From Panopea generosa (Eukaryota > Mollusca > Bivalvia > Adapedonta > Hiatellidae), in NCBI GenBank assembly GCA_029582155.1, contig CM055895.1, positions 10,702,544 through 10,766,543 on the forward strand: 64,000 nucleotides of DNA, read 5' to 3'. The translations under genes and the position numbers were made by a program. Of the stretch, positions 34,201 through 44,000 are shown piece after piece (the first letter of the stretch is position 1; every line of letters begins with the position of its first letter). The notes under the pieces were generated by a model. The model saw nothing but the letters and a program-made list of their open reading frames with translations. It did not search any database and was not told the origin of the DNA.

Positions 34201-37200
34201 GTATTTAAGAAACAAAATATCAGAAACACCCTGATGAGAAGTGACTGCACTCCAGAGCATAATGGCTTGAGAAACTAATATATTGTTTAAATAGTTTAAC
34301 ATTATTTTATACTAATATAATCTAGTTCAATAGCTAACAGGACTTAGTTTCCCAGGTAGTCCCTGAGTGTTACCATTTCTAAATAACCCATGACCTCTCA
34401 GCATGTTTATGTTGCTTTTTATTTCTAGATAACCTGTATGACTATAACAAAATTTCACTTTGTGAAAACATAAACAACCGTTTATGTATTCAGAACATTA
34501 ATATATTAACTAAAGTAGTATTAAGCAGTCTAGCAAAGTCAAGGTCAATAAAAAATCAGCCATTATCAAGCACTGAGTATACATGCATTAATAATATACA
34601 CATCACGCTAAGCAAATATTACACCAACTATCACTGCTGAATGCTCCATAGATGGGGAACAACCTCGTGTTGTGACCTTGACAGTGATCTGAAACATGCG
34701 GCAACAATCACCAAATATTATGCAACTACCAACTATAATTAATAGCACATAGGGCATGCAACAAATTCAAATTTATCGTAAATAACACAATATAAAGAGA
34801 GTTTAATTGTAATAATGGATATATTATTTGAGTTACAAGTTGTTGTTTTTTTATGATTAACAGGTATTAAACCATACCATATTCATTGGCATTGATTTTA
34901 AGAGGCTTCAACCATTTACGCCACAGTGCTTAGATACGATTGATCAATGTTATATTAAAGCATTTATTTTTAAGCTAGTAGCTTTTAGATTTGATTTCTG
35001 AAGCAAAACTGAAATAATCTAATTAAATGCAATAAGTACTGCAGGAAAATCCCATAATATGCTTTCTATTTTTTATAAATAAAAGCAGAAATGCTAACAG
35101 TAAGTAGGAAAGTAAAAGCATAAATAAACCAATAATATCAATGATTCGTACTCATTAATACAGTAATATCTAATACCTGGTATAGAGCCAAGTCCAAAGT
35201 CCGCTTCCTGTAGCTGAGGTCCCATGGGAGGTGGAGGTGAATAACGCCCGTCACATGCCTCACTGTCATCATCCTCTTTCTCCTCTCCGTGAATCACTGC
35301 AATACTCAAACGGAGACGCTCGGCAAAGGACGTCACGCGCTTCACTGAGTTAGGATTTCTGGCTACTATCACAGAATTTCTGTAGTCTGGAATCTGTAAT
35401 AGAGCAAAGTGTTGTAAAGAAGTTTAGAATATCAAGTCACTTTTTGTTTTAATGGGGTTTTAACTCCATTTTCAACACAATTCAGTTATATATGGCATAT
35501 CCAGTTATATTGGTGGAGGAAGACCCCAGCATGAATCTGAGTAGAACCATCATCAGTCTGCAAGTAACTGGCAATCTTTCTCACATAAAGTTTTGAACCA
35601 AGCAGAACTCAAACCTATGACCTCACCAGTGAGAGGTAGGTGATTGACAGAGCCTTGGGCCACTCGGCAATTGAGGACCCTCACATCCAGTCACAAATTT
35701 ATAATACAGTACATCTCCACATATTTAAGTAATGGATATTTATTATTACATGTATATACTTAGTTCTTATGTTCCAATCAGAATTCAGCATTTGTACCAC
35801 ATGACTTAACAATTAATTTTTTATTTTTTGGACACCAAAAATTATATCAAACCCATGTATGGCACGGTTTTTTTTCATCATATATAGTTTTTCAGCTGGA
35901 TATTTATCAAACTATTCCATTTTAAATCAATGTCTATATTAAACTCTTTTTTCAAATTTTCAGATTATGCCTTTATCAGGAAAATAGCAATAACATTTTA
36001 AAAACTATGTCACATCCATCTTGTAAGGTCATTTCATATAAAAATCATATCATAAATCACGAAAGTGGTGAATATGAACTCTTGTCCAACTGCACTTACT
36101 AGTCGTATAAACTCTATAAGGAATGGTGAAGCTCTCAGATTATCTACTGGAATATCAAAGAATCCCTGGATTTCCTTCTGATGAAGATCCAAAGTGATAA
36201 TGTGAGTCAAACCTGCAAATACAAAAAAACAAATGTTTTGAGTAAGCGGTAAATATATCAGAAAAAGGTTCTTTTTAAGAATGAGACTAATGTATTAATC
36301 TGTACTATCCTTAATTGGATTGTTACTGTCATTCACATGGATTAGCCTGGTAATGGTTACTTTACAAATTCTGTTGTTTACAATTTTGGGTATAATTTTT
36401 CAAAGAGTGACTTTAATACACTGCTTCATACTAGTGTCACCGTCTGTTTGGTGATGTATTGTGAATTTGGTTTGTTTTAGTGTGTACTGGATCACCGGGC
36501 ATCCTTTGCATACAACACTATGGTAATGTATCCATGGCAAGGGCAGAAAAACTCTAAAAAAACACAATGTATACCCCCCCCCCACCCACCCCATCACTTA
36601 AGTCCCAAATTTTATTCAAATCCTCTATATTTCTACTGAAAAACATGGTCCAGTTCAGATTTTGTGTTGCGCTCTCCCACCCCCTAAATCCGTCCCCGCT
36701 AAACTGAAATTCTGGATTGGCCCCTGCATGGCAGTTTGCCCGTGCATAGATTTTGTTGTTTCAACATATTTTAGTAAGGAGTCCAGTTATTGCTTCTAAT
36801 ACGTGAAAGTGTTACAGGTTGGACATATGGATGTATACATTCATTGTTTACTATTTTGATAAAGTTGTGATGTTTCGGACAGACATTGCAATTACATTAT
36901 CTTTCCAAAATACTTTAATGGACACAAAAAGAAATCAGATGTAAAAATCAAAGAAGAACAACCATCCATTCCCAACTAAGTAACAGACTGTTATTTAAAA
37001 TAATGTATATGAGTGATGCAGAGACTTAGTCACTAGATCTATGACCCAAACATTAGATTTGTTGATCCTGAGATACAGCAATCTAAAAAGTTCAAACATA
37101 TATCTTTTTTTTTAAAGTTGTAAAACTAAAAAAAAATATAAAAAAAACATAATATACCAATTATCAACAAAAATGGCCTCATAAAAACCCATCAATTCGC

Positions 37201-40200
37201 AGTATAGTGATAATATATTGATATTATGAATCAGTAAATATATCTGTCAAATAACTTATATTTTCCTTTACATGTATATTCTTTCGTTATCTTTGAATTT
37301 TATATCTACCTGATTTGCTCAACATTTTAGCAAGAAGTTTACACACGATCGATCCTCTCTTTCTCATCTTACTCTGTTTGGAATAGGGTAAATATGGAAT
37401 GACACCAACTATATTACGGGCAGAGCTCGTCTTACAGGCGTAGGCAATAATCTGCAGCTCCATCATGTCGTTGTTGACATCTCTGGTGTAAAATAATAAG
37501 AATTTTTATAGTACAAAATGCATCATAAAATAAAGTCTTTGTTAATTATAGAGTCATCCGTATTGAAAGGGCCACAATGGGCTTACGAGACACTTTCATG
37601 TTGTGCACGGTTACACTCAATAGCTCTCAATTTAACTAACTGCTTGGTGAGCAACCGACTGCATCAGAAAAAAACAAGTGCTACCATGGAATTCGAACCC
37701 CCCACTTCTGGGGCAGATGCCTTAATCATCAAGCCACAGAAGATGGTATATACATGGTTACAAAAGGTGTATAAGAACTATCAACAAGAGCATTGCATGT
37801 GGGTGCATACGTTCATCTTTATTAAAACCATTAAGTAGGTAAAGACAACATCAAAGATGTAAAAAATTTTAACATGATGGTATTCAGTTTAAGGAATCAA
37901 TACTATTACTGAAAATTAAAATAGATTTATAAGTATATCGAACCTAAGCTCAACAAAAAAAAAAAATCATGTTTTAGAGGCACAATGATGGAAACTTAGC
38001 TAAATAAATTGTTAATATATAACATAATATGAATGTGTTTATGAAGTTTAGTCAATATAACAAAAGTAATTTGTTCAAAAACAGAGAAAAGGCCAAGCTA
38101 AATATAAAACTGATGAATAAAAAACAGTATTTATAGCAAAATATTATAAGGATCTGTCTAATTGGTATGTAATAATATATTTTAATAATTTTTTTTTTTT
38201 ATAATTTTTAAAGAACTGATAAGACAGTAAATGAAACTGGTTTGATACTGATCTCTTCCAATAACAACCTTCCACCTACTTAGTGCCAGTCTGTATAATG
38301 TATACATCCTTCCCTCTCACAGACTCCTTCATCTCTACAGATGTCTCTGAAACACAAACACATTTGTATAAAATATTTGTTTATACATGCACATGTAATA
38401 AATGACATAATTCTAACTATTGTCAAGAAAGTCAATCTTAAAAAGAAAGCAAGAAATTTACTAGATAATTACACCAGTGTATTTGTGGACATAAGATATT
38501 GTTTAATATTGCTGATTCACATGTTTTAACTCTGAATTCTAGGAGAAAACTTTGAGCTTATTTATACCTCCTAGATAGATGACAGACTTTTAATAAGATG
38601 TGAGAAAGATAGAAAACTTGCATCGTCTGACTAAAATGCTGATAATATAGCATGGGAATAATCAATATGTCAACCTGTTAAATTTCATAAACATATTTAA
38701 AATTTTGTTCAGAAAATGTAAGGGTTTTTTTTTATAACCTTTAACATTTTTAAATGTTTTGGCCATACAAAATGGTGACAAATTAATTTTCATAACATTC
38801 CAGGTTATATATGCCATATCCAGTTTTATTGGTGGAGGTAGACCACATAATGAAACTGAGTAGAAACACAGTACTTCCACAAGTAACTGGAAACTTTCTT
38901 GCATAATGTTTTTGGAGCAAGCAGAACTCAAACCTAGGACCTTAGCGACGAGAGGTAAGTGTTGAATTAATAAGATGGCAGTTTTTGGCAACACTAGAAA
39001 TTGTGTTGTTTTTAAGATGGCAAATTACAGAATTTGTAAAAAATAAAACTTAATAATTTTGAACAAAATTGTTGGAAATTGTATCAGTATGTGCAAAATT
39101 TTATTCTGCAAAGTAGAAAAAAATATGTTACCCTCACCCCATCCCTGAGATGAGTAAATGTGATTTGTATTTTACTCATTTATTAAATGATCAAACCAAT
39201 TCATGAACACATAAAGTGGAGCAATGTTTTGTATGTTTCATCAGACTTATACAAGAAAAAAGTAACTGTATATTTAAAATCAGACTTACCCCTGTTTGCC
39301 TTGTGATAGCAGCAGCATTCTACCAGGTGTATACCAAGTTTTCTGAAAAGTAAAACCATTTTATTTCTATAACAGTTTATTTGTTGGTTTGAAACCATTT
39401 AAGTTCCTCGTTTTAATTACTAGTACATTATAATTGTTTTATTATTAACGGGAATTTTTCAATAAAGGAAAAAAACATGTTTTTGGGAAGGGAATGTGGC
39501 TGAATCTAGCCCCTAAAACAGCTAAAAACACAAATTATGTACAGTATGTGTTACAAAAAAAACTCTATAGAGACTAAGGATCTTCTGATTTCCGATGGTC
39601 AGGACTTTGCTCAGTTCACTGAAACATGTTTAATTTGTTTATAAAATTACAGTTAATGAGATTCAAACTACATGGGTGCTGTCCCTGCAATTCTCTTCTG
39701 GCCTTGTGATATAACAGAAGCAAAAGTTCTTAGATGTTAACAGAAACATGTCATTCAGTTGACTTGTGTTATCAAAATATTTTTTTAACATTTAATGTGT
39801 TTGCTATAATTCGATTAAACAAGTCAATTCATTTGCTAACACAGCAAACACATTTCAGCTTTTTGCTTACAACACCAATGAGAGATGTTTGCTTACAAAC
39901 ATACCCATGACACATTATAGTAAGTTATTACCAGTGTATTAATAGACATGTACGAGAGCTTTATTGTGTGGAGTGTACGATCCAGTGGGTACAGGATTGG
40001 AGGATCGTGATTTGATCCTCAGTATGGCTACAAGTGGTGTCCTTGAGCAAGACACTTTTTCCACATATGCTTCAGTACTGGTAGTACCCAGGATGACTTT
40101 GAGCATGATTTGTCTAAGTTGTAATAACATGTTACACAATCGCAGTAAAATGAATAAATTTAAACTAGAGAGTTATTGAGGTTAATTGACTGAAGAAAAG

Positions 40201-40718
40201 AACAAGTGTTTAACCATGCAACTTAAGGGAAATTGCGGCACAGCATCAATATAGTCAGATTTCCGCTTACTTTTAGTAAACAAGGCTGCGTTCAGCACGG
40301 TTAAACATCTTTACTCTGTTTATATATACGCAAACGATGACAAAATGAATGAAAAGTAAACGGAAATTGGTCAACTTGGTACTATCCCTCCATTTCTCAT
40401 TTAGTCATGAGATTAAACACAAGCTAACAGCTCTCGGAGGCTCTATTAGCAAACGTTTAAACAGAACATGTCGTTTACCTAATTGTCTTCTGTTATCAAA
40501 CGTTTGCAAAAAAATTAAATGTTTAAGCAAACTTAACTCTGCCCATATGTGCGTGCAGCCAAGGGAGACAATCATTTTCATGCACGTTTCAATAACTAAA
40601 ATAAAGTTTCATTTCAAGAATGCATCCGTGCAGCTTACTCTGAAATCATATGTGCCAGTTCTGGATGAGAATTCCCCGTAAAAACGACCATAGGACATCG
40701 TTGTCCTGGTAAAGACAT
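28232..40718 (-). CDS. PRPSAP: Phosphoribosyl pyrophosphate synthetase-associated protein, complete, nine exons
   Basis: Exons in coding order: 40718..40639, 39342..39290, 38346..38280, 37482..37310, 36212..36100, 35393..35177, 30900..30830, 29963..29817 and 28390..28232 (TGA). All have GT-AG junctions with matching phases (1080 nt, 359 aa; human PRPSAP1 and PRPSAP2 are about 356 and 369). It has the PRPP synthetase fold: [26 protein letters not shown] (about 52-65), [20 protein letters not shown] (129-149), and [17 protein letters not shown] at the exon 7/8 joint. It is the non-catalytic paralogue. The catalytic-loop Lys and Arg of PRPS are replaced (HGEEKE at 197-202). An acidic and Pro-rich insert follows (about 203-240). 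The PRPP-binding DDMADTCGT is here DDMIDDVQS (259-267). Such proteins bind PRPS in the cytosol and modulate PRPP supply for nucleotide synthesis. PRPSAP1 versus PRPSAP2 cannot be decided. It lies divergently next to NTHL1. Confidence 0.95.
28451..28670 (+). mobile_element. piggyBac-type MITE, copy 2 (PRPSAP intron 8)
   Basis: 220 bp between TTAA duplications (28447..28450 and 28671..28674), starting CCCTTTACTCCATAGA and ending TATGAAGTAAAGGG. A central inverted repeat of about 30 nt per arm (28502..28531 and 28538..28567) has two mismatches and a 6-nt loop. It is noncoding. Confidence 0.92.
30035..30312 (-). mobile_element. tRNA-derived SINE, family B, copy 4 (PRPSAP intron 7)
   Basis: Minus orientation. 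Contains TTTATGCCATTGAGGGTTTA, GATCATCACAAAGACTGTTG and the head complement ATTCAAACTCACAACCCCTG. Diverged relative to the copy at 63276. Confidence 0.85.
31618..31837 (+). mobile_element. piggyBac-type MITE, copy 3 (PRPSAP intron 6)
   Basis: 220 bp between TTAA sites (31614..31617 and 31838..31841). It has the same termini and hairpin as the copy at 28451, with arms differing at one position. Equal length and high identity suggest recent spread. Confidence 0.92.
31845..32095 (+). repeat. Diverged R3 repeat fragment
   Basis: CATCCTAAATTTCAGACCCA and CAGAAACACCCATGTGAAAC correspond in order to the R3 repeat around 25610-25690. It directly follows the MITE. Confidence 0.5.
32176..32410 (-). 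mobile_element. tRNA-derived SINE, family A, copy 2 (PRPSAP intron 6)
   Basis: Minus orientation, with the head complement GTGGGACTCGAACTTATGAC and CATAGACCACTCGGTCACAG, and the body complement CCAGTTTTACTGGTTGAGGA. Near full length. Confidence 0.9.
33430..33580 (-). mobile_element. tRNA-derived SINE, family C (PRPSAP intron 6)
   Basis: On the minus strand it starts GCCGGGTGGTAGTTGAGTGG, has a B box CCAGGTTCGATTACC, and continues through ACAATACTCAGTACTAG to AACCCAAGAAGCGGACTTGA. Shorter than families A and B. Confidence 0.7.
33764..33968 (+). mobile_element. tRNA-derived SINE, family D, copy 2 (PRPSAP intron 6)
   Basis: Head GTCCAGTGGTAGAGCATC with B box AGGTTTGATCC, then GAGCAAGACAATTTTTCCGG, CTACCCAGGAAGATCGAGCG and the tail TAAAATAAATAAGTTTAAAC. 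Confidence 0.85.
35451..35680 (-). mobile_element. tRNA-derived SINE, family A, copy 3 (PRPSAP intron 5)
   Basis: Minus orientation, with the 3' end complement AATGGGGTTTTAACTCCATT and head complement CTTGGGCCACTCGGCAATTG. Inserted about 60 bp upstream (in transcript order) of the 35393 acceptor, so it sits close to a splice site. Confidence 0.88.
37560..37745 (-). mobile_element. Possible tRNA-derived SINE, family F (PRPSAP intron 3)
   Basis: The minus strand reads TGTGGCTTGATGATTAAGGC, then a B-box-like GGGTTCGAATTCC about 20 bp on. There is only one copy in the window, so the body and limits are uncertain. Confidence 0.5.
38787..38962 (-). mobile_element. tRNA-derived SINE, family A, copy 4, head truncated (PRPSAP intron 2)
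   Basis: Contains CCAGGTTATATATGCCATAT, CCAGTTTTATTGGTGGAGGT and CAAGTAACTGGAAACTTTCT. The tRNA-like A-box end beyond 38962 is missing. Confidence 0.85.
39960..40170 (+). mobile_element. tRNA-derived SINE, family D, copy 3 (PRPSAP intron 1)
   Basis: Body GAGCAAGACACTTTTTCCAC, TAGTACCCAGGATGACTTTG and AATCGCAGTAAAATGAATAA in family order. The tRNA-like head is decayed (GATTTGATCC B box). Open frames on both strands fall within the SINE. Confidence 0.83.
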
Positions 40719-41044
40719 CGTGCTTTTTTTTTTTGCTGTTTACCAAAACAATCGAGTATCTCTGACCTTGACCCAAGCCGTTTAGAAGATAAAAAAAAAT
40801 CATAAACAACTATACAGTAATATCTAATAGGCACAATAAATTGGGTTTCAATATTATTTTACTACTTTTTAATCAAAATTAATGCGTAAGAATATATTAT
40901 ACTGTGCATATATTTTTGACGATTAATGCTGATTGTTGTTGGTGGCCCCATGATGTAACGGGGTTATTAGTCTGGGTTATGCACATGCTGAGAACCTTAT
41001 TTGTTTACAAATCAATTACACCAAGTTGGTCGTTGATTTTAACA
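40719..41044. promoter_or_regulatory. Divergent intergenic region, candidate bidirectional promoter (PRPSAP / NTHL1)
   Basis: Only 326 bp separate the two start codons, which point away from each other. The 5' UTRs and both promoters must fit here, or use a non-coding upstream exon. TGACCTTGA at 40763..40771 is the complement of TCAAGGTCA, an ERR/SF-1-type half-site extension. CCCCATGATGTAACGGGG near 40946-40963 is palindrome-flavoured. No TATA box can be separated from background AT richness. The sites are inference. Confidence 0.45.
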
Positions 41045-44000
41045 ATGACAACATCGCAATACTTCTCAACAACACGACTAACCCGATCTAAACTGAATTC
41101 ATCGCAGATAGATCCAGCGTCAACGCGATCGACCAAATCTAAAGATGAGGTATCCCCTTCACTCCACTCTATATGATTTATTTTATGTAGCTAGCCGAAA
41201 GCTATAGAAACATAGGTCCTGTGCTTCACTTAACTGTTTTTAGCAGGGGCGGATCCAGTGTTTCAGATAGGATTTGGGGAATGTATTTATTTCTAGGTGG
41301 AAAAATGAAAAACAGATCTAAAGCAATCAACACTGTTATTGAGACATCAAACCAATAGATGTAATAACAGTTGGCACACTAAAATGTTGTTAAAGAGCTC
41401 CTCTTGGTATCCCCAAGGAATTTGTAGTTCATTGGTATTCCAGACACCTCTACCTCTGCTCCAAGTTTGGTGATGACTAGAAACAGACTGATTGCTCATT
41501 TTTCTTTTCAGTTATAGAAAATAGCGATAATACGTATGCACTCTCTACTATTTAATCATTAGCCTATTTAATTCAGGACTCTTGCTTGCTCGCACTTTCC
41601 AGAATGGGGTCGGGACCCCTGACTTTGGGAAAATAAGCTTATCTTTAAAGAAATTGGGAAAACTACATAGTATATTATGTTCCTTTAGTGTACGTAACAA
41701 TGCATGTGTAATGTACATCACATGTGATGGTCTTGTAGTAAACTGCATTAAAATCATAATATTAAAAAATATCCAAACTTTCCCCTAAAATATTTTGGCT
41801 TCTTTGATTTTGAAATTGGGAATTTTGTTGCTTTGGATTTGGGGAAAAAATAAACTATTTGCCATTGAGAATGGGGCAGAATATCGGCCCAAAAATTGGG
41901 CAAACAAGTACTCTGTAATTATATGTTCTCTATTAACTGTAGATGTAGAAGGGATGTCTGAGAAACATCCAATTAATAAATTTATTTAACGCCATTATAG
42001 ATTAATTGCTTGATTATCATCCAAATTATTTTTAAAAGGAAGTGAGGGGTTGGGGAGGATTTTTTTGTCATTTTTTCATTTTTAAAAAAGGTCGGGGGCA
42101 GCATGAAAAGTAGGAGGTGGGGATGATAATTTAGCAAATAATTTTTTATGGCCTTATGAAAGTACTGATGTTCAGTCATGATTACCTATTCATAGTTAAT
42201 TATTTTGGAATTATTATTTCATAATTGGCATATTTTGACTTCCTAAAGTGAATTCATAATAGATAGCATGTCACTTTCTCCTGATTAAATGAGGCATGGA
42301 ACTGTATGGACAGCTTTATTAATATTTGGGTATCTGCTTTGCTGTCAATAAATGTTGTCTCGGAGACGCAAATTAAAAAATTCTAAAGGGCTTTTTTGGA
42401 GACGAGTTATAATTATGTCACTTGTATTTCCCAACAGGTGAGTGGAATTTTCGATGTCTGCTTAATGAAATTATTATAAAGGGACATTACAACATCAGCT
42501 ACTTATGCATTTTGTCTTCATTCATCTGATGCGATTGAAACAAATCTTGACTCTTCATTATCCGCAGCAGGTGACTGGTGTTTCAGTGGTTAAAATACTT
42601 GCTCCAAGGCCCAGAGGCTTCCAATTTGATTTTCAATGGGGTTAAATCCAGGAAGTTTTTAAATGTACGCTCACAGTACAGTATTTTATGCAAGGTGGTG
42701 TGAAAGTATACTATCCTTTGTAGACGATGTTGTTGTTGTTGTATGGTGCTTAGCGTCGCTTTCAAAAATTTTCAGTCATATTGCGATGGTGTCCACTTGA
42801 GACAGTATTCTGAGCGCTGTCACACTGGGGTGCCACAGTCATATGGTATGATACCCCACCCAGTCACATTATACTGACATCAGGCCGATTAGACCTAGAA
42901 CTTTCTTCAAAATACTGAGTGTCAAGCAAGGAAGCTTCTAGTACCACTTTTAGAGTCTTTGGTATGACCTGGCCAGGGATCGAACCCATGACCTTCCGTA
43001 TGCGAGGCGGAAGCTCTACCACTAGACCACGCTGCGGTCTTGTAGAAGATGTAAAGCAGTAGGTCCGCTGGAAGTGTGCTGGGAGAACCATTCCAAAGAT
43101 CTTGCTAAACTTCTATCTCAAACAGTGATCCAAAGTACCCATAATCATTCTTGGGGACAATGCTTCCTAGTTCTTCAAAAGGGGTATGGAAGTAATGGAA
43201 AGAAAATGTGTTCTTTATAAATATCTGACCAATACAATTCTAAACACTTTTATAGAGATAAAATTATCATTTCAGTCATTTCAAACTGAACTTGCAAGGT
43301 GGTGTCATTACTGATATTATTGTAAACCTTATTAATTTTCTTCAAATTGTCAAATTTCATTGCAGTTCAATGAGACAAAAACAGATATCACTGGGTTCAA
43401 ACGACCTGAAATTCAAAGGAATTACATGAATGAACATTCTGATGGAGAATCACTAGCAACAGGACAAAGAAGGAAAAGAAAGCACATTAGAATTAAAGTA
43501 GAAAATGATTTATGCAAAGAGGAACATCCTTCAAAACCACTTAAAAACATTGCAGTGAAATCAGAATATTTGGATACGAAAACAATTAAAACTGAACCAC
43601 TTGACTCTGTTGGAGATAATTCAGTATGTGAGAAAGTGTTTGAATCAAAGAACAATGTTAAAAAAGAAACTTGGGAGCCACCCTTGTGGAGACATGTGAT
43701 GGAGAACTTATACGAGATGAGGAAAGCAAGAGATGCTCCGGTTGACACGATGGGATGTGATGTAATCAGTGATGCAAAGGCTGAACCACAGGTTTGTTTA
43801 CTTCTTCTTTTGTTCATCATGACAAAATAATCTTAGGCACAGACTGAGGCACACTAACCTCTTACCACTTAAGTTGTGGGTTCAAGCCAAGCTCGGTCCA
43901 AACACTGTGTGAAATTTACCATTTACATGACATTGTGACAGAACAGTGTTTCTACTCGGTTCCATTTTGATATTTTTCTCCAGGAATAACACTAGATTCC

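Noticed and set aside
39595-39650. Minus-strand SELSKVL segment after a TTTCAG as a PRPSAP exon
   Set aside because: It resembled the ELSKKI part of the human N-terminus, but there is no donor and the exon at 40639..40718 already supplies this region in phase.
40609-40809. Minus-strand frame [10 protein letters not shown]... as the first PRPSAP exon
   Set aside because: A different frame of the same DNA (ATG at 40718) gives [13 protein letters not shown], which matches the family N-terminus. It ends at a donor whose phase fits exon 2.
43422-43820. 132-codon minus-strand frame
   Set aside because: Antisense shadow of NTHL1 exon 2.
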